Shown here: one piece after another, positions 33,786 to 41,950 of the stretch
How the letters are laid out: each line of letters opens with the position of its first letter
How positions within the stretch are numbered: the stretch's first letter is position 1
Assembly: GCF_002902905.1 (NCBI RefSeq)
Contig: NZ_CP026124.1
Span: 1,674,001-1,738,000, forward strand
Length of the DNA stretch: 64,000 nucleotides
Direction: 5' to 3'
DNA from: Achromobacter sp. AONIH1
GTDB lineage: Bacteria; Pseudomonadota; Gammaproteobacteria; Burkholderiales; Burkholderiaceae_B
Translations under genes and position numbers: made by a program
Notes under the pieces: generated by a model
What the model was told of the DNA's origin: nothing
Database searches by the model: none
What the model saw: the letters and a program-made list of their open reading frames with translations, nothing else

Positions 33786-34067
33786 CTAGGCCGCTTCCAG
33801 TACCCGCATTTCGATGTGCATGCCGGCGGCGGCAATCATGTTCACCAGGGCATCCAGCCCGAACAGGTTGATCTTGCCGCGCATCAGGTCGGAGACGCGA
33901 GGCTGCGTGACGCCGAAAATCTGCGCAGCCTGCGCCTGGCTCAGTGCGTTGCGCTCGATGTGACGCTTCAGCGCCATCATCAGGACCGAGCGCAGTTTCA
34001 TGTTCTCGGCGACTTCAGCGGTGTCTTCGAGCGCATCCCAGACGCTGTCGAATCGTTGGTTGCTCAT
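33786..34067 (-). CDS. higA: HigA-type antitoxin, XRE/HTH_37 family
   Basis: 93 residues. The HTH is LSQAQAAQIFGVTQPRVSDLMRGKINLFGLDALVNM (residues 43-78, read in parts), typical of antitoxins paired with Gp49-like toxins. The start ATG overlaps the stop of the toxin frame (ATGA). Antitoxin is downstream of toxin, as in higBA. Its toxin partner is frameshifted, so it may persist as an orphan antitoxin or regulator. Confidence 0.88.
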   Translation of the reverse strand: MSNQRFDSVWDALEDTAEVAENMKLRSVLMMALKRHIERNALSQAQAAQIFGVTQPRVSDLMRGKINLFGLDALVNMIAAAGMHIEMRVLEAA

Positions 34068-34406
34068 GATCCTGGTTCCTTCAGTAGATCGCGATAGCGG
34101 CGCGCCGCGAGATCCTGGTCAGCCTGGCCGGTCTTCTGGGTTTTCTTTTGGAAGCAATGCAGCACGTATACGGCGGCTGGCAGGCGCGCGAGGTAAATGA
34201 TGCGGAACGCGCCGGAAGCGTCACGTATCCGGATTTCCTGCACGTCCGGGCCGATGATGGTGAACGGCTTCCAGTCGTCAGGGTTCAAGCCATGTTGTAC
34301 CTACCCGGTCGAGCTGATAACCCGCCTGGCGCTTTGCTGGCAGGGGAAAGGCGCGTAGGTCTTCAAGGGCGCTGCCGCAGAACACGATGGGCTTGGGATC
34401 GGTCAC
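34064..34406 (-). pseudogene. higB: HigB/Gp49-like toxin, frameshifted by a 4-bp tandem duplication
   Basis: Reading from GTG at 34406 gives KPIVFCGSALEDLRAF and RQAGYQLDRV, the N-terminus of Gp49-like RelE-superfamily toxins, then a stop at 34278. The other frame, open to 34064, supplies NPDDWKPF, EIRIRDASGAFRIIYLARL and YVLHCFQKKTQKT, the toxin's C-terminal part. The two frames join if one copy of the repeated TACC TACC (34298-34305, plus strand) is removed, which restores DRV-QHGLNPDDW, the family sequence. The toxin is therefore broken by a recent 4-bp duplication unless the read has an error. Confidence 0.87.
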
Positions 34407-34412
34407 ATTGAA

Positions 34413-34434
34413 AATATATAAAATCTTATATATT
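34413..34434. promoter_or_regulatory. AT-rich palindrome, probable HigA operator/promoter
   Basis: AATATATAA (34413-34421), AATC, TTATATATT (34426-34434): a perfect 9-bp inverted repeat with a 4-bp spacer, immediately upstream of the toxin start and in very AT-rich DNA. This is the expected place for an autoregulatory antitoxin site overlapping a -10 region. Confidence 0.6.
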
Positions 34435-34464
34435 CTCGCAAGTGCGGTCCGTGCTTGATGAGTC

Positions 34465-36951
34465 CTATTTGCGCGGCGGCGTATCCGTCACCAACCGGAT
34501 CCAGTTCTGCACGAAGCGCGAATGGCGGCGCTGGTCCAGGCCCACCAGCAGGGCGGGGCTGAGCACCACGGGCTGCACGATGCCGCGCGAGCGCGCCAGC
34601 ACGGCTTCGGAAGTCCAGCGACCCGGCGTGTCTTCCATGATGGAGCCGAGCGCGGCGTGGCTGGAGGCGACCTGCTGGCCGGCCGGCGACAGCAGCCAGT
34701 CGACCAGCTGGCGGGCCAGGTCGGGGTTGGGCGCGCGCCGCGCGATCAGCACCGAGCGCGCCAGCACCAGCACATAGTCCTGCGGGAAGACCACGCCGAT
34801 GTCGCTGCCGGCGGCCTGGCGCGACAGCGCGTAGGAGCCCAGCATGTTGTAGCCCAGGTCCAGTTCGTCGCGTTCGATGGCGTCCAGGATCTCGGCGCTG
34901 GTGGCGGCCAGGCGCACGCCCACCTGGCCGAAGGCGTTGGCCAGGCCCCAGAAGTTGGACGAGACCAGTTCGTCCTGCTCGGCCATCAGGTAGCCCACGC
35001 TGCTGGCCGAGATGTCGTAGGTGCCGACGCGGCCGTGCAGCTTGTCCTTGTCGCGCTCCAGCGCGCGCAGCAGGTCCTGGCGCGATCGCGGCACCGTGGC
35101 CTCGGTGTAGCGTCTGGGGTTGTAGACGATGACGGCGGGCTCGAAGGTGAAGCCGTAGACCTCGTTGCGCCAGACCGCCCAGGACGGCAGCTTGGCGGCG
35201 TAGGGCGAGGCATAGCGCTGCGCGTAGCCGTCGTTGGCCAGGCGGATCTGCAGGTCGGCGGCCGAACTCATCAGCACGTCCACGTCCTTCAGCTCGCCCG
35301 CGATCATGGCTTCGTACAGTTCGCGGCTGCCCATTTCCCGGTAGACCACGTTCACGTCCGGCCGCTGCGACTGGAAGCCCTGGATCAGCGGCGCCACCAC
35401 TGGCGTGTCGGTCGGGCCGGCGATGGTGAGCACGCGCGCCGACGGCTGCGGCGCGGGATAGCGGGTCACGGTCTCAGGGATGCCGGCGGCCCGCGCGTCG
35501 CCGGGCGCGCCGGCCAGCATCAGGCCGGCGACGCAGGCGGCGCCAAGCCAGGCCGCGAGTTTGCGGCCCGCGTGATGGCGCGCCAGCGGCAGGATGACGC
35601 GCGCGCTCAGGCCGCCGCCGGGACGGTCCTGCAGCCACAGCGAGCCGCCGTGGGCGACGGCCACGGAACGCACGATCGCCAGGCCCAGGCCCGAGCCCGG
35701 CAGGGATTCGCCGGCGCGGCCGCGCGTGAAGCGCTGTTGCACGGCCTCTTTTTCATCGTCGGCGATGCCGGGGCCGCGGTCGGACACGGTCAGCGCCACC
35801 CGGTAGCCGGCCACCGGCGTGGCCTGGATGTCCACCGGACCGTCGGGAGCGTAGCGCAGCGCGTTGTCGACCAGATTGCGCAGCATTTCGCGCAGCGCCA
35901 CGCGGTCGCCGGCGATGCGGGCGCGTCGCACCTCGGGCGCGATGTCGATGCGCAGCCGCCGCGCATCCAGCGGACCGATGCGGCGGCGCGTTTCATTGAC
36001 CGCCTCGGCCACGCCGACCGGCGCGCGCGCGCCCTTGCCGAGCCGGTGCGTGATGGTGGCGTCCATCAGCAGCTGGTTGATCAGCTGGCTGGCATGCGTG
36101 GCGTTCTGGTGGATGCGCTGGATGCGGGCGTGCAGGCGCTCGGGGTCGGGTTCTTCCAGCGCGACCTCGGCCTGCGCGCGCAGCGAGGCCAGCGGTGTGC
36201 GGACCTGGTGGGCGGCGTCGGCCACCAGCGTGTTCAGTGTGTTCATCAGGCCGGACAGGCGGTGCATGAAGGCGTTCAGCGCCTCGACCAGACGGCTGAC
36301 TTCCTGTGGCACCGGCGCGGAGACGGGTTGCAGATCATCCGGCGCTCGCCGTCGCAGCTCGCGCTCGACCACGGCCAGGGGCGCGAAGGCGCGCTGCACG
36401 CCGAACCACAAGAGGCCCAGCGCCACCAGCGCCACCGCCACCAGCGGCAGCACGCTGCGGCCCAGGATCTCGTCGGCCAAGGCTTCGCGCGAGCCCAGCG
36501 TCTCGGCCACGCGCACCGTCACCCAGCCGGCGTGCTGGCTGGCGGATACCAGCCTGCCCACGGTGGCCACGCGCACCGGTTCATCGTGATAGTTCAGATA
36601 GTCGTAGACCGGCGTGGCCGATTGCGCCAGCGGCAGGCCGGGCGCCAGGTCGCCGTAGCCGGTGATCAGCCGCCCGTTCGAGGCCAGTGCCTCGTAGAAC
36701 ACCCGTTCGCTGCCGGAGAGCATGGCCAGCGAGGAAACGGGCGGCTCCACGGTCACGCCTTCATCCTCGATCTGGACCGAGCCTGCGATGGTCAGCGCCG
36801 ACGCCGCCAGCAGGCGGTCGAAGGCCTGCTCGGCGGCGCGCTGGGCGTAGCCGCGCAGGAAGAAGAACAGACCGATGAGGGCGCAGGCCAGCAGCGCCAC
36901 GCCCAGCGCGAACACCCGGCGGCGGATCGAGAAGCCTGCGGCCGGCTTCAT
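34465..36951 (-). CDS. Histidine kinase fused to a C-terminal periplasmic binding protein domain
   Basis: 828 residues in one open frame. TM1 is about 12-33, a TctE-like periplasmic sensor about 34-164, TM2 about 165-185, then a linker. HisKA has the phospho-acceptor His248 (AHQVRTPL); the ATPase domain has N-box Asn363, DRGPGIAD (391-398) and GSGLGLAIV (419-427). After the kinase ends (~455) comes RHHAGRK, a hydrophobic run (464-482) and GDARA-AG (484-490), a signal-peptide-like segment, and then a full FbpA-like binding protein (490-828). That domain matches the transporter's own binding protein at 32490 motif for motif. It is 3 bp from the response regulator gene. In Salmonella the phosphoglycerate system keeps kinase PgtB and binding protein PgtC separate; this looks like such a pair fused. 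Confidence 0.9.
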   Translation of the reverse strand: MKPAAGFSIRRRVFALGVALLACALIGLFFFLRGYAQRAAEQAFDRLLAASALTIAGSVQIEDEGVTVEPPVSSLAMLSGSERVFYEALASNGRLITGYGDLAPGLPLAQSATPVYDYLNYHDEPVRVATVGRLVSASQHAGWVTVRVAETLGSREALADEILGRSVLPLVAVALVALGLLWFGVQRAFAPLAVVERELRRRAPDDLQPVSAPVPQEVSRLVEALNAFMHRLSGLMNTLNTLVADAAHQVRTPLASLRAQAEVALEEPDPERLHARIQRIHQNATHASQLINQLLMDATITHRLGKGARAPVGVAEAVNETRRRIGPLDARRLRIDIAPEVRRARIAGDRVALREMLRNLVDNALRYAPDGPVDIQATPVAGYRVALTVSDRGPGIADDEKEAVQQRFTRGRAGESLPGSGLGLAIVRSVAVAHGGSLWLQDRPGGGLSARVILPLARHHAGRKLAAWLGAACVAGLMLAGAPGDARAAGIPETVTRYPAPQPSARVLTIAGPTDTPVVAPLIQGFQSQRPDVNVVYREMGSRELYEAMIAGELKDVDVLMSSAADLQIRLANDGYAQRYASPYAAKLPSWAVWRNEVYGFTFEPAVIVYNPRRYTEATVPRSRQDLLRALERDKDKLHGRVGTYDISASSVGYLMAEQDELVSSNFWGLANAFGQVGVRLAATSAEILDAIERDELDLGYNMLGSYALSRQAAGSDIGVVFPQDYVLVLARSVLIARRAPNPDLARQLVDWLLSPAGQQVASSHAALGSIMEDTPGRWTSEAVLARSRGIVQPVVLSPALLVGLDQRRHSRFVQNWIRLVTDTPPRK

Positions 36952-36954
36952 CGC

Positions 36955-37668
36955 CTAGCCCGGTGTCGACGGGCCGGCGCCGGCGTCGTTCTGGGCGGCC
37001 GGCGTCTCGTGCAGGCGGGCCAGGTAGCCGACGCCGCGCACGGTGACGATATCCACCGAGGCGCCCGCCAGCTTCTTGCGCAGGCGCGAGATCAGCAGTT
37101 CCAGCGCATTGAGCGAGCCGTCGTCCAGGTCGAAGAGCTGGTTCATCAGGCGTTCCTTGGCCACGGTCTGGCCGAATTTGCCCAGCAGGATCTCCAGCAG
37201 GCGGAATTCGCGCCGGCCCAGTTCCACCGGTGCGCCGTCCACGCTGACGCCCCGGGCGGCCAGATCCAGGCCCAGGTTGCCGTAGGTCGTGACGCTGCTG
37301 GTCTGGCCGGCGGGGCGGCGCATCAATGCGCGCAGGCGGGCTTCGAGTTCGCGCAGGTCGAAAGGCTTGACCAGGTAGTCATCGGCGCCCAGGTCCAGCA
37401 TGTCGATCTTGTCCTCGATCTCGGCGCGCGCGGTCATGACCAGCACGGGCGCTTCCAGTCCGGCCGCGCGCAGTTCGCGGATGACCGAGAAACCGTCCTT
37501 GCCGGGCAGGTTGATGTCCAGCACCAGCGCGTCCCAGGTTTCGTCCAGCCCGCGCCGCAACGCCGTCAGGCCGTCGCGCGCCCATTGGACGCTGTGGCCG
37601 GCCAGGCGCAGCTTGCTTTCCACGGCATCGCCCAGGTCGAGGTTGTCCTCGACCAGCAGAATGCGCAT
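36955..37668 (-). CDS. OmpR/PhoB-family response regulator (TctD-like)
   Basis: 237 residues. The receiver domain has Asp51 (LVLDINLPGKDG), an acidic pocket in VEDNL, and LVKPFDLREL with the conserved lysine. The C-terminal winged-helix domain includes LGRREFRLLEILLGKFGQTV and VRGVGYLARL. The ATG at 37668 has GGAGG seven bases upstream. It lies 3 bp before the fused kinase gene and is surely its partner. The operon order, with the transporter genes downstream on the same strand, suggests it controls them. Confidence 0.93.
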   Translation of the reverse strand: MRILLVEDNLDLGDAVESKLRLAGHSVQWARDGLTALRRGLDETWDALVLDINLPGKDGFSVIRELRAAGLEAPVLVMTARAEIEDKIDMLDLGADDYLVKPFDLRELEARLRALMRRPAGQTSSVTTYGNLGLDLAARGVSVDGAPVELGRREFRLLEILLGKFGQTVAKERLMNQLFDLDDGSLNALELLISRLRKKLAGASVDIVTVRGVGYLARLHETPAAQNDAGAGPSTPG

Positions 37669-37807
37669 GTCGTTCCTCCATCTGATGATTGTTCTGTGCC
37701 GCGGGTGGCAAGGCGGCCGCAGCCCGGGGCGGGCAGCGGTCCGCGTCGCGCGGGGCCTTTTTGGGAGGAAGTGTACCGGCAGCGCGGCGGCTGCGGGCAG
37801 TCGCGGG

Positions 37808-37835
37808 CCGCCGTCCCGCCGGAGCGGGACGGCGG
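37808..37835 (-). terminator. Strong GC hairpin after the RNB exoribonuclease gene
   Basis: CCGCCGTCCCG (37808-37818) and CGGGACGGCGG (37825-37835) form an 11-bp stem with a 6-base loop, 6 bp beyond the stop of the minus-strand exoribonuclease gene. No T-tract follows; it may halt exonucleases or act with Rho. Confidence 0.45.
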
Positions 37836-37841
37836 GCGCGG

Positions 37842-39752
37842 TCAGGCTTGAGGTTCCGCCTGGGCGGCGGGCGCCAGCTGGCCGAGATAGCGGCAGTCCA
37901 GTTCGAGCGAGAGCTCGTCCATGCCGAGGATGTCGATCTCCACGGCGGTGCCGCGTTCCAGCTCGGGCATGCCGCCCACGCGGGTGACCAGCGGCGCGTT
38001 GCCGAAGCGCACCAGATCGTCGCGCAGCACATGGGCCACGGTGCGGGTGATGTTGTGCTGCTTGAGCCAGCGCAGGCACCAGTAGCGCTCCATCGCGCTC
38101 TGGAATTCGGCCCAGGTCGCGTATTGCGCGTCGAAGGCGCCGATGATGGCGAACAGGTCGGCGTCGCGCGGCTTGAAGGGCGCGACCAGGCGCGCCGACA
38201 CGCCGTGCTCGACCGCCGCGATCAGCTGCCACTGGTTGACCAGGTCCACGTAGCGGCGCAGCGGTGACGTGCTCCAGGCGTACTGAGGCACGCCGATGGC
38301 CTCATGCGGCAGCGCCTGCGTGCTCATGCGCACGCGGCCGGCCTGCTGGGAACGGTAGATGCCGGGCACGCCGTGCTGGTGCAGCAGTCCGCCCCAGAGG
38401 TTGTTGGCCAGGATCATGTACTCGGCCACCATGCGGTCCAGCGGCGCGTTGCGCTGGCGCGGCACCAGCCGCACCGGGGTGTCCGGGTCGTCGGGGTTGC
38501 CGTCCAGGTAGAAGCTGTATTCGACGCGCGAGTTGTTTTCGGGCTTGCCGCGCACGTTCTCGCGCTGCGCCGACAGCGCCTGCGCCAGCTTCCAGAGCGG
38601 GCGCAGCCAATGTCCATAAGGCAGTTCGGCGGCGGGATCGGCCAGGCTGGCTTCGGTGACCTGCGCGTCCAGCATGTTGTGGCGCAGGTTCTCGCGCACC
38701 ATCACGCGTTCGAGGCGGGTTTCCGATTCGAGGACCTCGCCGGTCTCGGGGTCGGCCGTCACGTACAGCGACAGGGCCGGCACCGCGCGCCCGGCGTCCA
38801 GCGAGAAGGCGCTGATGATGCTGTCCGGCTGCATGGGGATCTTGTCGCCCGGCATGTAGACCGTGGACAGGCGCGCGCGCGCCAGCTTGTCGAACTCGCT
38901 GTCGCGCGTGACCAGGAGGCCCGGCGCAGCCACGTGCACGCCGACGCGCAGCTTGCCGTCGGGCAGCGTGGTGACCGAGAGCGCGTCGTCGATTTCGGTG
39001 GTGGTGATGTCGTCCACCGAATAGATCTCGGCGTCCGCCAGCGGCAGCTCGCGCTCGATGGCGGGCAACGGCAGGTCGGGGAAGGCCAGCCCGCGCGGGA
39101 AGTTCACCGCCAGGAAGCGGCGCTTGTGCAGCGCCAGCGCGTGCGGCCAGGCGCCCAGGTCCAGCAGCAGGCGGTCGGGCGTCTTGCCCAGCTTGGCGCA
39201 GGCCGCGTCCAGCGCCTTCCACTGCTGGGAATTCTTGTCGGGGCGCACCAGCAGCGATTCCGCCGCCTGGGCGATTTCCTCGGGCAGGCGGCCGGCGGCC
39301 ATTTCATCGACCCATTCCTGCTGCTGCTCGGCCTGACGCTGCTTTTTCTCCAGCGCGGCCAGCGCGGCGGCCAGGATGTCGGGCGGGGCGGGGCGATAGC
39401 GGCCCTTGCCGCGGCGGTGGAAATAGGCGGGCGCGCCGTGCAGTCGCATCAGCAGCGCGGCCTGTTCGACCGGCGTGGGGGCATGGCCGAAATAATCGGC
39501 GGCCAGGGCGGGGGAATCGAATTCCTCCTGGGGCGCGCATTCCCACAGGAACTGCAGGTCCAGCGCCTCGGCGGCGGCCGCCGCCTGGCTCATCAGCGCG
39601 GCGGGTTCCGGCGCGGCGAATGTGAACAGCGTGTTGGCGCGCTTGATCTTGCTGCGCTTGCCGGATTCCGATTCCACCTGCAGGCTGGCGTCGGTTTCGG
39701 ACAGGATGTTGCCGGCCTTGAAGCTGCCGTCGTCTTCGTAAAACACATACAT
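37842..39752 (-). CDS. RNase II/RNB-family 3'-5' exoribonuclease
   Basis: 636 residues. The catalytic RNB domain (about 240-560) has YSVDDITTTEIDDALSV, the aspartate cluster that binds metal, MPGDKIPMQPDSIISAFSLDAG, NNLWGGLLHQHGVPGIYRSQ and STSPLRRYVDLVNQWQL. The C-terminal ~80 residues form an S1-like beta domain. The N-terminal ~220 residues are distinct, with a Gln/Lys-rich helix near 135-150, unlike E. coli RNase II. It degrades single-stranded RNA. Confidence 0.88.
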   Translation of the reverse strand: MYVFYEDDGSFKAGNILSETDASLQVESESGKRSKIKRANTLFTFAAPEPAALMSQAAAAAEALDLQFLWECAPQEEFDSPALAADYFGHAPTPVEQAALLMRLHGAPAYFHRRGKGRYRPAPPDILAAALAALEKKQRQAEQQQEWVDEMAAGRLPEEIAQAAESLLVRPDKNSQQWKALDAACAKLGKTPDRLLLDLGAWPHALALHKRRFLAVNFPRGLAFPDLPLPAIERELPLADAEIYSVDDITTTEIDDALSVTTLPDGKLRVGVHVAAPGLLVTRDSEFDKLARARLSTVYMPGDKIPMQPDSIISAFSLDAGRAVPALSLYVTADPETGEVLESETRLERVMVRENLRHNMLDAQVTEASLADPAAELPYGHWLRPLWKLAQALSAQRENVRGKPENNSRVEYSFYLDGNPDDPDTPVRLVPRQRNAPLDRMVAEYMILANNLWGGLLHQHGVPGIYRSQQAGRVRMSTQALPHEAIGVPQYAWSTSPLRRYVDLVNQWQLIAAVEHGVSARLVAPFKPRDADLFAIIGAFDAQYATWAEFQSAMERYWCLRWLKQHNITRTVAHVLRDDLVRFGNAPLVTRVGGMPELERGTAVEIDILGMDELSLELDCRYLGQLAPAAQAEPQA

Positions 39753-39829
39753 GGTGGTGGATCGTCCTGGACGGCGCGCACGCGCCGCCGTGGTGCAGCT
39801 GTCGTTATGGAGTTCGGGGCACAGATGGA

Positions 39830-40441
39830 TTATTGGGGGCGAACGGGCTCCGCGCCAAGCGCGAATTCGAGAACCTCGGGCATCCAGCGGGCGAAGTCGG
39901 ACAGGCCGTGGTCGCTGCCCTGCACGATGCGCTGGCGGCAGCCCGCGTAGCGGTCGCGCATCTCGCGCCAGTCCAGCACTTCGTCCCCCGTGGCCGCCAC
40001 CAGGAAGTAGCGCTCGGGTCGCGTGATGGCGGGCGCGTGGATCGCCGTCAACTCGTCCACGTATTCCGGCAGGAAAACGAAGGGTTCGTCCGAATGATAC
40101 ATGCGGTGTTCGCCGACCTGGGTGGCCAGGTCGCGCGGGGCCTGGACGGCCGGATTGAGCAGCACGGCCTGGCAGCCCAGCTGCTCGGCCAGCCAGGTGG
40201 CGTAGAAACCGCCCAGCGATGAGCCGATGACCGTCAGCGCCCGCGGATCGGGCGCGCCTTCCAGCTGGCGGCGGGCGATATCCATGGCCAGGTCAATGGC
40301 CTGGCGCGGGCTGGCGGGTAGTTGAGGGCAGGCCCAGGCGCCGGCCAGGCCGCGTTCGGCCATGGCGTCGGCCATCAGGCGGGCCTTGAACGAGGTCGGC
40401 GACGAGCGAAAGCCATGCAGGTAGAGGATCGAGCTGCTCAT
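39830..40441 (-). CDS. YqiA-like alpha/beta-hydrolase esterase
   Basis: 203 residues of the UPF0227/YqiA family. It opens ILYLHGFRSSPTSFKA, has the nucleophile serine in GSSLGGFYATWLAE, an acid in ATGDEVLDW and the histidine in GSDHGLSDF. It is a small cytoplasmic esterase with uncertain substrate. The ATG at 40441 has AAGGA upstream; an earlier in-frame start at 40483 would overlap mpl. It follows mpl by 19 bp. Confidence 0.85.
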   Translation of the reverse strand: MSSSILYLHGFRSSPTSFKARLMADAMAERGLAGAWACPQLPASPRQAIDLAMDIARRQLEGAPDPRALTVIGSSLGGFYATWLAEQLGCQAVLLNPAVQAPRDLATQVGEHRMYHSDEPFVFLPEYVDELTAIHAPAITRPERYFLVAATGDEVLDWREMRDRYAGCRQRIVQGSDHGLSDFARWMPEVLEFALGAEPVRPQ

Positions 40442-40460
40442 CGCGTCGTCCTTGCGCGCC

Positions 40461-41831
40461 TCAAGCGCGTCGCTCCAGCGCATCCAGCAGCTTGCCGTGG
40501 ATGCCGCCGAAGCCGCCGTTGCTCATGACCAGCACATGGTCGCCGGGTCGGGCGGCCTGGACCACCGCGTCCACCAGCGCGTCGATGTCGTCGCGATGGC
40601 TGGCGCGCGCGCCCAGCGGCGCCAGCACCTCGGCCGGGTCCCAGCCCAGCGCGTGCTTGCCGGACTTGGCGCCGAAGCAGAACACCAGGTCGGCGCCAGC
40701 CAGCGCATCGGGCAGGCGGGCGGCCATGGTGCCGAGTTTCATGGTGTTGGAGCGGGGCTCCAGCACGGCCAGGATGCGGGCCTGCCCCACCTGACGGCGC
40801 AGGCCGGCGATGGTGGTGGCGATGGCGGTGGGATGGTGCGCGAAGTCGTCATAGACCTTCACGCCCTGGACCGTGCCGCGCAATTCCATGCGGCGCTTGA
40901 CGCCGCCGAAGCGGCTCAGCGCCTCGATGCCCTGGGCCGCCGGCACGCCGGCATGGTCGGCGGCGGCCAGCGCGGCCAGCGCGTTCATGCGGTTGTGTTC
41001 GCCGCCGAGCGACCAGCGCACCGTGCCGATGTCCTGACCGTCGCGGCGGACGATAAAGGCGCCCTCTGCGTCGGGTTCGGACGCCTGCCAGCGGCCATCG
41101 TCGCCGAACGTGACCGTTTCCGACCAGCAGCCGCGCGCCAGTACGCGGTCGAGCGCGTCGGAATGCGTCGGGCGCAGGATGCGGCCCGAGCCGGGAATGG
41201 TGCGGACCAGGTGATGGAATTGGGTTTCGATGGCGGCCAGATCGGGAAAGATGTCGGCGTGATCGTATTCGAGGTTGTTCAGGATCGCGGTGCGGGGGCG
41301 GTAGTGCACGAACTTCGAGCGCTTGTCGAAGAAGGCCGTGTCGTACTCGTCCGCCTCGATCACGAAATGTCGCTGCGTGGGGCTGTACCGGGCCGAGACG
41401 TGCAGGTCGGGCGCCACGCCGCCGATCAGGAAGTTGGGCGCCAGGCCCGCCGCTTCCAGGATCCAGGTCAGCATGGAGCTGGTGGTGGTCTTGCCGTGGG
41501 TGCCGGCCACCGCCAGCACATGGGCGCCGGGCAGGATGTTGTCGCCCAGCCATTGCGGGCCGGAGACATAGCGCGCGCCCGATTCCAGGATGGCTTCCAT
41601 CAGCGGGTTGCCGCGGCTGACCACGTTGCCGATCACGTACAGGTCGGGCTTGAGCGCCAGTTGCTCGGGGCCGAACCCTTCGATCAGCTCGATGCCTTGT
41701 TCGGCCAGCTGCGTGCTCATGGGCGGATAGACGCCCGCGTCGCAGCCGGTGACCTTGTGTCCGGCGGCGCGCGCGATCAGCGCCAGCCCGCCCATGAACG
41801 TACCGCAGATGCCAAGAATATGCAGATGCAT
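40461..41831 (-). CDS. mpl: UDP-MurNAc:L-Ala-gamma-D-Glu-meso-DAP ligase
   Basis: 456 residues, standard length for Mpl. MHLHILGICGTFMGGLALIARAAGH opens the Mur N-terminal domain (read in parts), GTHGKTTT is the ATP-binding P-loop, and VYDDFAHHPTA and EPRSNTMKLG are typical of MurC/Mpl. It reattaches recycled murein tripeptide to UDP-MurNAc. The start at 41831 is preceded by AGGAGAG. It is divergent from the TlpA-like gene. Confidence 0.96.
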   Translation of the reverse strand: MHLHILGICGTFMGGLALIARAAGHKVTGCDAGVYPPMSTQLAEQGIELIEGFGPEQLALKPDLYVIGNVVSRGNPLMEAILESGARYVSGPQWLGDNILPGAHVLAVAGTHGKTTTSSMLTWILEAAGLAPNFLIGGVAPDLHVSARYSPTQRHFVIEADEYDTAFFDKRSKFVHYRPRTAILNNLEYDHADIFPDLAAIETQFHHLVRTIPGSGRILRPTHSDALDRVLARGCWSETVTFGDDGRWQASEPDAEGAFIVRRDGQDIGTVRWSLGGEHNRMNALAALAAADHAGVPAAQGIEALSRFGGVKRRMELRGTVQGVKVYDDFAHHPTAIATTIAGLRRQVGQARILAVLEPRSNTMKLGTMAARLPDALAGADLVFCFGAKSGKHALGWDPAEVLAPLGARASHRDDIDALVDAVVQAARPGDHVLVMSNGGFGGIHGKLLDALERRA

Positions 41832-41950
41832 TGAAAAACTCTCCTGTGCTGCATTGTATATATAGAGGCGGGCCAGGCTGCGCCGCATGGCGGTGGGCCG
41901 GACTGTGCCGGCGCAAGGCGCAAACCCACGGCAGCGGTTATGATCGCGCC

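Noticed and set aside
33786..34434. Remnant of a prophage or mobile element around the HigBA module
   Set aside because: Apart from the AT-rich palindrome there are no integrase, attachment repeats or phage genes; it is simply a small toxin-antitoxin insertion.
34522..37851. Very long plus-strand open frame (over 1000 codons) opposite the kinase and response regulator genes
   Set aside because: It is antisense to two genes with clear domains, is full of His, Gln and Ala as expected from the reverse of GC-rich coding DNA, and has no recognisable domain.
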